Of a stretch of DNA of 64,000 bases, positions 38,199 through 50,791 are shown piece after piece. The stretch spans positions 571,543 through 635,542 of the forward strand of contig NW_019775536.1 in the NCBI RefSeq assembly GCF_001039355.2, in the 5' to 3' direction. The stretch comes from Lingula anatina. Taxonomy: Eukaryota > Brachiopoda > Lingulata > Lingulida > Lingulidae. Below the pieces are notes generated by a model, which did not search any database, was not told the DNA's origin, and worked only from the letters and a program-made list of their open reading frames with translations. The number at the start of each line of letters is the position of its first letter. Position 1 is the stretch's first letter. The translations under genes and the position numbers were made by a program.

Positions 38199-38890
38199 AA
38201 GGTGAATAATTTCATCCAGCCTTAATCTAAACCCCAGAAACATGTACTTAAAATGTCCACTACAGCGGTGAGGGAAATCCTACACTTAGATAAACCATCA
38301 AAGATCAAAGGCGGCTAGGAGAACAGCGATCATTTAATACAGTTGTATTCAGTTGAGAATGGGAAGGTAAAGAAACGCCTGGTCTTAGTAGACGAACAAC
38401 TCTCTTAGAGCTTTTCTCTTAATCTTCACTTCAAATTCTTAACCGTCCCCACTCTGCTGTGCAGCTAAGCAAACAAGTCCCCTATTTCACTGCGGTCATC
38501 CCTAGCAGACGGTCACTTAATACCACTGAACTATCGAACTATTTGCTAACAGTATTTGCTCATCGCCGTGGCGTAACAGCGTTATATGAATATCACCTGG
38601 TTTAATTTCAATCAACGAACGTGATTATTAATAGGCAGAAAATAAAACACAAGCGTATTTCAAAGACTAGAGTGGCACACGAGGTGTTACTAGCGCCCAC
38701 AATGAGATCTCGTACGAAGGTGTTGAGTGTGCTAAAAAGTGGGTGTTTCGTTTTTAACGAACACTCCCCATGGAGAGGTGATAATCAAGCAGCGAATGGT
38801 CACGGGCGGCGGTGTGACTGACACGCTCAGACGACGGTCTACTTTGCTCGCACGCGCTGAACCTTTGCTATTGACATTGCCGATGAGTCG

Positions 38891-38894
<4 letters not shown>

Positions 38895-38923
<29 letters not shown>
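38895..38923. repeat. GA microsatellite
   Basis: A pure GA run in a purine-rich stretch that continues to about 38948. Confidence 0.95.
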
Positions 38924-38927
<4 letters not shown>

Positions 38928-39912
38928 GGAAGGGAGGGAGAGAGGGGGGGATGCTCACAGGGTTATTGGTTGGGACGTAGTAACCATGTTTTCGTTATTC
39001 ACGCCCCGAGAGACTGTTTTGTTTGTTTTGTTTTGTTTTGGCAACATCAGGGATCTTTTACATAAAAGACAGAAACAGAGCAGAACTTATAAAAAAACAC
39101 CCAGCATACGCCAAACAAACTGCCCCATATAATCATCATACAGTGAGAAGAAAGGGACACCTTAGGCCAGCAACTCTCCGCCCCCCCCCCTTCCCCCTCA
39201 TCAACTGGCTTACTGTGACAGTTTCTCCGTATAAACACCACAACGCTTACGACCTAGAAGTAGGTTTGTATGGAAACATTTTTACCAGGTTTTATCAAGG
39301 TTTGATCGTCACATACGTCGCTCCATATGCCGAGTACAATGATAGCAGATTGTCGAGCTGAAGGGTTGTATACTGTAGCGAGTTGGATAATGAAAATGAT
39401 ACCTGAATCATACTGAAATAGTTATCTGACAGAGAAAAGTTTGGGAAGAAAATATTGGCAGATTTGTCAGTTATCCAGTTATTTAAAGATGCATTGGTTA
39501 TAATCGCATGTCACTCAACGCTACGATATGAACATGAAGAGAAAACACATTAAACTTTTAATAAGAGGCTGCTCGGGAGCACGCCTCCGTTGAGCGACTC
39601 AGGAAATTAAAGAAACGAGATTTCATCTAAATTGCAGACGACGGGGGAAATATGGCGGATTTCTGATTGGCTTGTCTTGATAGTGGTGGGGTTTGAGCCT
39701 CGTGCACGCGGTAATTTCATTTTCAGAAATCTCTTCGACAAATCGACAACACGTCACTCGTGGGATGGAATCTACATCCTTTCTCATTAAGAAGTGGGGA
39801 GAGAAATTGAAAAAGGTATTGTCAGTAAATAAAAACCCGCTAGCCCCACTGGGACTCCAAACCCCCGAGGACCTGAGATCATAGACAAAGGGCAATGTAT
39901 TCTGAAGTCATC

Positions 39913-39915
<3 letters not shown>

Positions 39916-39968
<53 letters not shown>

Positions 39969-39992
39969 AAGAAGAAGAAAGAAGAAGAAGAA
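39916..39992. repeat. GA array, G run and GAA array
   Basis: Long purine-only strand: GA to 39960, G8, then GAA units. A potential triplex-forming sequence, 45 bp before the 71-bp repeat copy 1. Confidence 0.95.
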
Positions 39993-40036
39993 AACATATA
40001 TTCTGAAATGTCACAAAACGTCAATGCTTCTATGAT

Positions 40037-40107
40037 AGCTACATATGTAATTGGAATTAAAATGCTGAAACGCCTTGTCTTTTTTATTGAAACAATGTTA
40101 CTCGTGT
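40037..40107 (+). repeat. Exact 71-bp dispersed direct repeat, copy 1
   Basis: Identical over all 71 bases to 45002-45072, same orientation, about 5 kb apart, with unrelated flanks on both sides. Not low-complexity. I see no terminal inverted repeats or target-site duplication. It may be a templated insertion or a fragment of a recent mobile element. Confidence 0.9.
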
Positions 40108-41964
40108 GACATTAGTTTTTATAACACCAAGCAAACTACTCTAGTCCTCATTTCTCTCACTCTCCCTTCACTCCGCAGACTTCCTACCATACCAAAATTT
40201 CTTTCAGAAAAACGTCGCCTGTGATTCACATTTTCTTATAAATTATATCCTTCCCCTTAAAGTCATACTATATTTTCAAGATTTTTAATCAACCCGACTC
40301 ATTTCTTGGATTGTTACATGAACAACCCTTGTGCAAAGTCTTTTCAAGATTTTCTTCAGCTGGCTTTTCTCAGGCAATGAAGGCTTGATCTTAGCGGAAT
40401 ATTCACTAAAGGTAAACAGCCATATTAAACTGAGAGTGGAGAAAGAAAAAAAATCAATTAATTTAAAATACACGAAAGGTGTTACCGTCACGACAAAGTA
40501 AAGACGCCGTCTCTCATCTTCGATCTGTGCAATTATACTCCGCGTTTGCATGTAAAGGACGATGTTGATTAAAAAAAACGAAGAAAAGCACGCATCTCAA
40601 CCTCACCCGCACTGAATATAAGATGGAATTTGATACGTCATAAATGTAGAAGTGTCATCTAGAACGCTCTTAGTGCAGGTGCAAGTTTTTTTAGTGCTCA
40701 CACCTACAGTCGGTAGGAGATTCTCAAGGATTTGTAAACAGTCCGTTTACCGATATAATATAACACCGTCTTGCTTGCTTGCTCGATTCTCCATTGAAAT
40801 TGTAGCTAAACGTGAAATGAATGACACAAGGATTTCTTTTGTGTTTTGTGAATTACGTCTGGTTTGCCTATCGTCTGCCTCAGACTGCTTGGCGCGCAGT
40901 AGACGATCTTGTAAATAGTCCCACTAGTAAATAATCCGTAGACTTTATGAATAGAAAAACTCCTTGTGCCTGCCTTAGTACAGTTTATAATAAATCGATG
41001 AAGATATTAAAATAGGGACAAGGAAATTCTGAACTATAATGAGAGTGAGCTTGATTATTTAAGTCTGTGTTTATGCTTTTTATTAAGTTATATTATCGTT
41101 CCAAGTAATTTCAGTGCAAAATGTTTATCAAATTCCAATACTCAATTTAGTGACTCCCAGATCAAATCATTCTAAGTCTGAAGAATATATAGATTTAATT
41201 ATCGTGCACATGGTCTTTATTTTATGCATGGTATTTCGTTTCTGCGCATAATTCAACTGAATAAATCTGATATTGAGTAGAATGAATAAAATGAGAAATA
41301 TGCGCATTAGCATAAAGTCGGTTTTAAATCTTGTCACAAAACATACAGCTTATAACGTTTGATTTTTTTCTCTGCTAACCTTACAATAGATTATTAGAAT
41401 CCTTGAAGTATTTTCAATCTACATTCCTTCACCTAAATGAAGCTTAAATATTAATAATAATTTAAAAAAAACAAAAGTAAGAAATGCATTATTATAAAAA
41501 TTTTACATAGAATCCATTTCAGTTTTTGGCACATCCACACTAACAGTGCAAAATACTGTATATGTATAACGTTTAGTGCCGCACATTTATAGAATCCACG
41601 AGGCTCCCATTTTGAAAAAAAAAAAAAGAAAGAAAACCTTCACATTTACAGAAAAACCAACAATGCTTTTGTGGCCTTTTGAAGCCAGGAAATCAGATAC
41701 AGGGGATATAGACAGAATGCAATGCCAGTTCCATCTAAAAGACCCAATCAACATTTCCAAGTATAATCAGTAATTTGAAAATATCCCCCTTCTTGGACCG
41801 ACCCTAAAGGGGTTACGCGGCACACAGAGTCGGGTATTGCGTATATGGAATAACAAACGGCGTTTGAATAGGTCTTCCCCGCGCAGTCACTCCCGTCCCT
41901 GGGCCCCGTGTATTCAAAAGGGACCAGGCATACAATAACACCACACCGAGCACCTTTATTAGCC

Positions 41965-41978
41965 GTTGCCATGGCGAC
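41965..41978 (+). promoter_or_regulatory. Near-consensus RFX X-box
   Basis: GTTGCCATGGCGAC differs from the X-box consensus by one base in the second half-site. It lies in a locally GC-richer patch (41790-42010). The downstream words of the other two X-box elements are absent. Confidence 0.3.
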
Positions 41979-44333
41979 GCAAATCAGGCGTTCACACTCC
42001 GGTAAAATAAACAGAGAAGAGACGAGGGTCCCTCTAAATTTAGGAGGTTATGAAAATAAGATATATTGGGGCGTATTTTCATTGTGTGGGTCACGGTTTC
42101 TTCTAACTTGATTTATTCTGTATTTGTTTTGTATTTGTTTACATTTTTGCCGGATATTGTTTGCTCAGGATAGAAATTAGGTGAGAGGGTCGGATGTTTT
42201 TTTCACACCTGTTCGTTACCTGAGGAAAGCGAGTGTTGACTTTAAGCTCTCAAAAGATCATTTTTAGATTGGTAGATAAAATAGACTAAATTAAAAATAA
42301 TAAATAGAAGAATTTGAAACATAATACGAGAGTATCGAATAGTTAATAACCATGATCGAGAAAGATTATTTGTAGAGCCACAAGTGGCTAAATAATACGA
42401 AATAAACAACAGGATTATATTTGCCAATAAATCGAATTAATTACTATTTTATCGTCATTGAATTTCAAAACAATACGTATCAATCATTATGAACAACATA
42501 TAGGAATGCCATCCACCTTTTAGATTGACTGAGCATTATTTATTATTTTTCGTGCATATTTTAGAAATGTAAAGGGTCAGAATGAGAGGCGATTTAACTG
42601 TGCTAAGTGATGTTGGATAACAAAGATCTATTTCACTCTGTTTAACATCTAATCGGGTGCCATATACATGACAAATACCTGACAGTGCAGTAAACTCGTG
42701 ACAAATGAACGCTTATATTAAACACAAATTTAAAAAATTTACAACCTTGGATGAAAAGTACCTGTACCTGCACAATGCAATTATTTCACTAAATACCATA
42801 AAAAGTACAGAGCCGTATAATTATGTATTGAGCGATATTTTAGTCAGGTCAATTACACGTGTACAGTGTACCTGTTACTACATGTACAACAATCTTCCAT
42901 GTGTTGTTTTTTTTTTTTTATAAATTCGTGTTCTTCTTTAGAAATATTTAAGTTTATTAAAACCATTGTTGAAGAAGACTGCGGACTTACAGCTGTCTCG
43001 AACTAGCGGAATATATTGCTTACCTGGCAACCGTATAAGAAAGGAAGAAGAGAGAATGTTTATGAATCGGCCAGTAAAATACCTGACAATGTGTAGAATG
43101 ATGAAATTCATGATATCCATGAAAATTGTAAAATTAAAACGCGCTTGTTTTATGGCCTGTGCCAAAAGGATAGGGACATTCGCTTGGGTGAAATGACTGA
43201 AAACAGGGGCACTTTGCCCATTTATATAATTTTATACTGATTTATACACCTTATATATAGACGGAAGTTGTAAACTAATACTCAGTTGTTGTAAAAAGTG
43301 GTGTGAGTCACTTGTTAAGTCAAGAATAAATAATAAGGAATCTCCGTCTATTTGTATTGACTCTCGGCCAGTCAAATATATTACTGCTTAGATAGAATAA
43401 ATAAAATAAGATGCGACCGTAGTACGTTGAAGGACGAGTAAAATCAATGTCAAAGAGAAATGAGCGAAATGGGGCGTAGTACGCATGACCAAAATAAATA
43501 AATATGACAACATTTTTCTGCATGTAAAAACAGAATTGTAGTAAAATAATTGGCGCGAAAGAAAGAAAACCCGAGTGAAACCTAGAGCTCTGTCTTTCGG
43601 AGTCATTAAAGATGACCCTGTTGTTAGGAGTACAGCTAAGGTGAAGGGGAGGGAGTGTTCCACCTCAAGGCGGAATAACCGTCTTTTCCACGTTATCGCG
43701 ATTATAATAATTATGTGACATTTTCGAAGAAAGGCTTCCATATTTCATAAATCTGTCCGCTCCGGGACATAGTGTGAATGTATGTAGAGCAAACCGCTTG
43801 GTGGAGGTGAATAACGTGGCCAAAGAATTTCCCTCAAATATAACCCAACGTGCTCTTTTTACATTATTTTATAACAATAATGAAATTAAGCATCTAAAGT
43901 GAAAGGAACTACGGCCCTGAAGACTAGCTAGCACCAGTAGCGCTTTCAAAACAGTATATAAACCCAAAACCATACCCTCTACCAGGCCAACAGATTGATT
44001 TTTTACTTGATATTCACATATATGTCTCTGGTTAAATTTAGGGTTATTCTCTGTACTGCGCCTCAGCCAAAAATTGCCCACATAATAATAACTGCGGCTC
44101 TGGTAGAGGGTACCACAACCATGCATACAACAAGAACTGTCCACTTCCACGGACCCTTTGACCACTGGCCAGCCTTGGCCACACGAGTACTGACCAGTCA
44201 ACACAACTATGTCCCTCTGTCAGCATCCCCGGTCCTCCTAGAAGATTAATCCCTCTTTGCTCATTACTGGACTATCATCTCCCCCCTTTGTTTTTGTATG
44301 GATACGCTAGGACAGTGTTTACAGTCTTGGGCA

Positions 44334-44368
44334 GTGATAAATCCGGCGATAAATCCGTCCTAATCCGG
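44334..44368 (+). promoter_or_regulatory. Tandem K50-homeodomain/GATA-like site cluster
   Basis: Two abutting 12-mers, GTGATAAATCCG (44334-44345) and GCGATAAATCCG (44346-44357), are followed without a gap by TCCTAATCCGG (44358-44368), and AAATCCC comes 3 bp later. TAATCC is the Otx/Gsc/Pitx (K50) core and GATAA a GATA core. A Sox-like CCTTTGTTTT lies about 45 bp upstream, near 44285-44294. The arrangement suggests an anterior-neural enhancer; this is inferred. Confidence 0.4.
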
Positions 44369-44782
44369 CCAAATCCCATTGACCGTAGGGATGTGATAGG
44401 CGGTTGAAGTGGTCATCAGCGGCCTGAAATAAAGGGAGATATCTACCGACAAAAGCCTGGGAGCTGGGGATCATTAATATCATATCGTATCTATACAGAT
44501 TACAGTTTCATCTTTAAGAACTCCTGGTATCCGCTGCCGCCTATCTGCATACCTTGTCCAGAGATTGTATAGGAAAAAGCGAGAAGGGGGAAGGGGGAAT
44601 CAATTTTGTTTTTGTTCCCAACCTCACCCTTCTTCGTCTATTATTAATAAAATTAATAAAACAGAGTAATTTGTGATATTCTTGAAATGTTGAGGCCGAG
44701 AAAAACGTGTAGAAAAAGAGCATGCAAGGCCTCAGTGTACCTTACTCCTCTTAAACCTGGCTCGTTTCCTGCTGTATTTTGG

Positions 44783-44817
44783 CCCCCCCCCCCTTTCACA
44801 TTTCAGCCCCCCCCCCC
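44783..44817. repeat. Paired C11 runs
   Basis: Two runs of 11 C, each followed by TTT and separated by a short CACATTTCAG-like spacer; suggests a local duplication of the unit. Confidence 0.9.
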
Positions 44818-45001
44818 TTTTCATTGCAGACCTCGACTGTGGTCTATTAAATTTCACTGTGACGTCAAATCTTCTCAGTCACGCGTATTCTACTCATTTC
44901 TGTTTGACATTCGATTCCATCCCTGTCATTCTATTGTTCAAAACACGATTAACAAATATCTGCACTCGTAGAAAGTATCATATTTGTCGTCCTTAACATA
45001 A

Positions 45002-45072
45002 AGCTACATATGTAATTGGAATTAAAATGCTGAAACGCCTTGTCTTTTTTATTGAAACAATGTTACTCGTGT
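45002..45072 (+). repeat. Exact 71-bp dispersed direct repeat, copy 2
   Basis: Partner of 40037-40107. Perfect identity argues for a recent copying event or for an assembly error. The flanking sequence differs immediately outside the repeat. Confidence 0.9.
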
Positions 45073-45606
45073 TTAATCCATAACCAATCCCAAGATGACA
45101 CTTAAAGTGAAACAACATGCTGAAATCCCTCGGCGTCTGGACACGTTAATTGATAGGATTTCATTAAGGAAACATATCTGCGTCCCAACTTAAATGACAT
45201 TATATCAAGTGTCGTTTACAATTCGCCAATATTAAGTGACATTTCAATGACACACAGAATATAAACCCGACAAAATTTGGACATTTTAATTGTTATAGGC
45301 TATGTAACGTGGCTGCGTTTATAGTTTTATTTCTAGCCCTAGGCTCATAGACAGGGCGCTATATGCGGTCATACAAACATTACATCTTATGCATTTGATG
45401 ACGAGACGTGTCATTCCGTTTAAAACTCAGTAAAAGTGTTCATTTTGGTGTTTTATATTATTGGTAAAGGCAAGAGGCACGCGGTTACCCCCCCCCCCAT
45501 CCCCTCTTTGTAGCTTCCACAGAATTTTCTTCTGAAGCACAAGTCTCTTCAAGCAATTCGAGAAGAAAATTGTCCAGCAAAATATTTCTACTGTGCCTCC
45601 CCAAAA

Positions 45607-45608
45607 AA

Positions 45609-45639
<31 letters not shown>

Positions 45640-45640
45640 A
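45607..45640. repeat. AAAT array
   Basis: A pure tetranucleotide array, the same family as the TTTA arrays elsewhere. Confidence 0.95.
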
Positions 45641-46377
45641 GATGTCACTACAACTACTTTCACATGGCGAGATGCTGCACTGAAAGGCAACTATATGCAG
45701 CTTAGTCTGTCGTTTATTATTCCCGACTTGAATTGTCTCCATTGAATAAAAATAAATAACAAACAGGAATTTATTCGATAACTTAAAAACATTTAATTTA
45801 GATACATTTTTGCCGACACGACTATAAAGATAGAAGCGAAAAATATCCAGACGTATTTGACCCTTAAGGACACCATTTTATTCGATTTGAAATCAATCGT
45901 CTTTGAGGTTAAATTCTGCTCATTAAATAAAATAAGAAAAAAGAACAATTTTTCGCTGATCTAAATGCTAAATTTAAATACATATCTAAGACTTCAGCAG
46001 TCCTGACATATGGAATCGTTCCAACATGTAACAACATTTTAAAATGTGAATTGCATTGTAAAGCACGTATCTTTTTGACAATTGCCAGGAAACACAAGGT
46101 AATATTTGCTCCTCTAACACGGCGGCATTTTATAACGAGAAATGACATTTTCACATATGGGGAATCGTGCTCAGTTGAAGATATTCGGATGTCAAAGAAT
46201 GAGTGTATGAGCATATTTCTACTGAAATAGACCTGCCATAGCCATGTCAATAAGCATATTCATGTTACAATAGGAAGTTGGCATATAAAAAGTACATGAT
46301 GTTCACAGGAGGGTCAAAGCTTTTGTTCGAGATTGTGTGCAGATGGAGAGAGAGATGAAAAGAGGGGGAAGAAATCT

Positions 46378-46428
46378 GTGTGTGTGTGTGTGTGTTGTGT
46401 GTGTGAGAGAGAGAAAGAGAGAGAGAGG
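46378..46428. repeat. GT array followed by GA array
   Basis: Compound dinucleotide repeat. Confidence 0.95.
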
Positions 46429-48081
46429 CGAAAAAATGTAGCAGGTAAAGTTCCATTTAACAAAACGTACATCTGTACCGTTATCCTAAGTGAAAATGAA
46501 CCACGCACCCGTGATGTAAGTACAAGGTTCTCCTAACAGTTCATCAAGTAATATCAACCTTGCCTCTCATACTGAACGAGAAAACTCTACCTACTTTGAC
46601 TTCTAGAACAAAGCAGGGCAAACGCCGTGTTATTTTGATAATAAAACAATACATCCGCGACTTTAATGGGAGAATAATCGCCTCAGTACTTAAACCCTTA
46701 ATTTTATCAATTCTCGAACGCCTTCGAGACAATTAGCCCTTTTCAGGATAGCTGGGTAAGCGTGTAGACTTTAATTGTCAAATCAACCCCAAATGGATTG
46801 ATAATTGTTTTTTCAGACCATATAGTAATTAATCGGTAATTGTACATCATGTAATTAAGTCGTTAGATGGCTATAAGATAAGTGGTGAAATAAAGGGGTC
46901 CTTCTTTGGAAGAAATTGTATCCGGTGTTTTCTGAATACGCGCATAATTGTAATGTATCACTTAAATCATTCATTAACTAAAACGTGTGCTTTTTAATAT
47001 AAGCTTAAAAAATATCTTAGTTAATCAAAGATATAGAGAATCTGTAATGTGACTATTGAAGATTCATCATAATCACCGTGTTGATTTTTCTTCATAAATT
47101 TATAAATTAAGCTAAAAATGCGTCTATGAAGTTCAATTAAAACTTTGTAAGGGCGTTTAACTAAAATGTGATAAGTGATAATCTTATTACGGATTTTATG
47201 GTTATTTTGATATTATGGTTAGGCAAGAGGATTTCTTATTGCTATAAAATATCTTGAGTATATATTTAGGATATGATAACGATTGCCCTGCTTTTTCGCT
47301 CAAGAAAATAACATTTCAATTTAAAGGTCTTTGTCGAATAATTTTGACAAAGGCCAATAACATCCATTCTATCGAAAAGGTCATTGATAAGCACATTCGT
47401 GAAAAATTAATAATTTGACATATATTTGCACATTGTAACACTCAGGGATTTTCAACTTTCCATTGAAATTTAATTTCCATCACTAAAAGACAGACAGAAT
47501 CAGCGGGGATTCCTGTGAATGGCGTATTGCAATCAAGTCACCCTAACGCACTTTTTCACACAGTGAGAATAGTTGTGAATGAAGAAGAGTTAGTGTGAAA
47601 GTCTGACTCCTTCAAGACTTATATGAAGATAACAAACTAGCAGCGTCCACACACCAATAAACACACGACCACGACATATTATTTCGTAGTAACAAGTACG
47701 GACGTTCATGATCTCACTTGTTACACGGAATATATCTTGCGATATGTACATCCATACATTGATAACGTGGGCGTGCCTGGGCGGAAAGATATTGGTTTAG
47801 GTAAAACGAAAAATCCCTATAAAACATAAGAAGTGTGGAAACAGACGTGTAAAATAATCAGTAATGTTACATTGGTTTTAAGTACAGTAGCGAACATGTT
47901 AGATGCTTCTGCCTTCCCCCCGTTTCAAAACCTATTGGTATAATTACTCACACTGTTGCATTGCACATTTATGCAAAGATTAACAGTTTCGTTACAGAGC
48001 CTGGGGGATTGTAATTGCTGCTTAGATAATGTGGCTTTGTGGAAACAAGTTAATGATTGTATTAACAAGATTTATTGCATC

Positions 48082-48092
48082 CGCGCGCGCGC

Positions 48093-48147
<55 letters not shown>
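48082..48147. repeat. Compound CG-GT-GA microsatellite
   Basis: CG units (about 48082-48093), GT (to about 48109) and GA (to about 48147) succeed one another without spacers. Alternating purine-pyrimidine CG/GT can adopt Z-DNA. Confidence 0.95.
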
Positions 48148-48150
<3 letters not shown>

Positions 48151-49740
48151 ATGAATGTCATATTTATATTAACATACATTTAATACTTTTCGGTCAAAAC
48201 TTATTTCAGCACATCTGTATCAATATTAAACGAGCTTAAAACACAAATGCAATTTTTAACTACTTGCAAGAGAAAGGTTCATCCCATATATTATCTACTA
48301 AAAGAAGTATGGACAGAGAAAAAAGAAGCTTGGACAATAGCAACCTATGTAATATTCGAACGCCTTCGCGTGCAATATCACTCACAAAAATGACAATATT
48401 GTTTTGCGTGGTGTACCTGCATTGTAACATAATTCGTTGATGCCGACTTCTCACACACACAGGCCAGAGGAAACGCTGGTAGCAAAATGACGCTAGCAGT
48501 TCGTCATTAATAATTCAAATGACAAATCGTCCAACCATGGGGGCAGGACGAGGCTGTCCATGGGATTTCTTTAAAAAAATTAAATAAAAAAATTAATACA
48601 TTTTGAGCCATTTTTCTGCTGCCATCAACACCATATTCCCTGGCTCCAACAATCGTCTATACATTCCCATAATATAGAATTATCCAGTGAATATGCCATT
48701 TCAGACCTATTTTCCCTTCACTTAGGTAAAACCAAGTGAATGCATGAACTTCTGGTATTTTCACTTCGTATTGAAATTCAACAGGGGTATTTACTTCATC
48801 TGTCTAAACGTCCATATCATGTCTTTGGAAAAGAAATGTTGGCTATCTATAACTGCAGATGTAAAACAAAAAAAAACATGCTTGATCTCTTAGATATCCA
48901 CAAAAAAGCATGCGTGTTTTCTTAAATATCTTTAGTTTCCACGCTGCGACATTGAAAGAAGACTTCACCACTACGCCCCCATACCTTAGACATGGGAATA
49001 TCATGTTTAACGCGTTTATCATGGTTTCACAGCCCACTAAATACTTAAAACATTTTATTCTTTTTACAAAAATAAAAACAAAAATAAATAAAGATCGAAA
49101 TGATCCGAATATTTAACTCGATTTCTCAAATTAAGATACAAGTACATCAGAATCTTAATTTTACAGCACTCCTGATAATAAAGCAATTCCTAAATTATAT
49201 CAAACAACAAACCAAATCATTAATTACCTCTATCCATGTATTTTATTACAAAAGCTGTGTACTTGATAATTATTTTTTGACGCTCTGCGGGTTTGTGCTT
49301 TTTTCTTTTTTAATGACATGTCAGAGAATTCACGGGTTTGGAATTAAATCTAGTCACCAAGTCTGCAATATGTTGTTCGGACACGATGAAGATGAAATCA
49401 AAAGATAGCGTTCAACCAAATAGCTGCCTTGTCTTTAATTCCAAACTTCTGACGTTTTCCCTGCTTTACGAAGTCGTCTGCACACTGGGGCAGATAGGGT
49501 TAGATTACAGTCGGAGGAAATTATGTTTGCGGTCGCAGATGATTTAACATGCGGCATTCTCTGCGGCATAAACTTGTCTTCGATTTACATATGCACTGAA
49601 TATATTAGGAAGAATAAAGTCTATTTTCAGAGGGAGGGAATTCAAAATTAGGATGGGAGGGAATATTGCAGTAATGAGATTATTCTAGACATTCATTAAT
49701 TTTTTTAATTTAAAGTATAACAAGAATTTTCTGATATTTC

Positions 49741-49762
49741 AGAGAGAGAGAGAGAGAGAGGG
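49741..49762. repeat. GA microsatellite
   Basis: A GA run then G-rich, flanking the 49.8-50.3 kb candidate enhancer. Confidence 0.95.
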
Positions 49763-49799
49763 AGGGGGGAAGAGAGCCACCCAGAGCCCCACAATCCTA

Positions 49800-50300
49800 T
49801 AGATCACGAAAGGTGACTTCAATTTGACACTCCATAAATTTTCAACCTGGTAAACTCTCACTGCACCAGCTCTGTCTCGGCCCTAACTACTCCAACACTG
49901 ACTGATAGAAATATTTGCGGATTTGTCCAATTTTTAATTCTGCTATCTTAACAACGGGTCCTTGGCCGCCTCCCGGTAGATAAGTATACGTCTCCTCGCT
50001 ACCAAAACATTGTCAGGGCTGCAACATTGAGCACGGGAGATAAATGCCGATATAAACGTTTTGCCGGTTCCCCCAACCGACGGCGACGTATAATTTACAA
50101 CGTTCAACCTCTATTACTGAAGTGCCCCAGCTAAACCTGGGGTGTCGTTTAATTAGGGGAAAACGCAATTAATCACGGGTACAAGATCAGGTGCGCTTGG
50201 GGCGACAAGCACCTGGACATTTGGTGACTCTGAGGCCCAGAGGGGTGACACTTGACAGTTGACAAAAATGAAGACTGCGCATCTATCTAGCCCCTTGCGT
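49800..50300. promoter_or_regulatory. Candidate conserved noncoding element / enhancer
   Basis: This is an unusually complex, GC-balanced block compared with its AT-rich neighbours. It carries ACATTGT and ACATTGA Sox-like words near 50008-50030, TTTAATTAGG and CAATTAATCA homeodomain words near 50150-50175, and two E-boxes (CAGGTG at 50188, CACCTG at 50210) that form a hairpin. No ORF or repeat explains it. A GA microsatellite (about 49741-49762) lies just upstream. Confidence 0.35.
50188..50215. promoter_or_regulatory. Inverted E-box hairpin
   Basis: CAGGTGC...GCACCTG are perfect inverted arms extended by TTG/CAA with a 2-nt bulge. Each arm is a CAGGTG-type E-box (Snail/Zeb/bHLH core). Sits inside the 49.8-50.3 kb candidate enhancer. 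Confidence 0.4.
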
Positions 50301-50783
50301 GTGCCCCTTAAAGGTGCACACGAGGGTCGCTACTTTACAGGTGACGACATCGATGCCAAGCAGTCGACGAACACCTCGACAAAGTCATGGTGACACTAAA
50401 AGAGGAAGAAAAATGCGACAGCTGACTCATCACAAAAATAGTGAAACAGAATCCAAAAAAGAAAATAGCTGTCTAACCCCCTCTCTGTACCTTTAAGACT
50501 CCCTGGGCGTCAAGTGTGGTTTAAGGAAATTGTTACCTGTGAAAATCTGACCCTGGGAATCACGAGCTCAGCTCAGTGTGTCTCCAAATGAAACTGAAAG
50601 ATGATGAAACAGAGGACAAGACGAAAACACGGAACAGGGTAGCTCTTAAATAGAGTGATTATAAGCTCTATCTATCTCGCTTGCAAATTATTCATAGTAA
50701 AGACTTAATTCAATTTAGTAAACATATAATTTGTTAATTTTTCCAAGCAGTTCATTCTCCTGACAACAAAACCCAATGTCCAT

Positions 50784-50791
50784 ATTTGCAT
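50784..50791 (+). promoter_or_regulatory. POU octamer (ATTTGCAT) with nearby Sox-like word
   Basis: An exact octamer. A CTTTGTC Sox-like word lies about 25 bp downstream, near 50814. Sox plus POU pairing is typical of SoxB1 target enhancers. No direct composite site is seen. Confidence 0.25.

Larger units (their letters stand above)
35001..44333. other. Intergenic desert
   Basis: AT-rich sequence with an octamer (36998), TCGTCTGC words at 37031, 37044, 39634 and 40871, the nested palindrome at 38.1 kb and a GC-richer patch at 41790-42010 with a weak X-box. No ORF has a recognisable domain. Confidence 0.5.
44369..49799. other. Intergenic desert
   Basis: AT-rich, with microsatellites and a TAAT-dense stretch at 46790-46870 (several ATTAAT, TAATTG and TAATTA words). 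TCGTCTGC at 49474-49481 is the last exact copy seen before SoxB1. Confidence 0.5.

Noticed and set aside
45466-45490. 11-nt match (AGGCACGCGGT) to the conserved miRNA miR-124
   Set aside because: The bases on either side do not match and no complementary arm for a precursor hairpin is visible nearby; probably chance.
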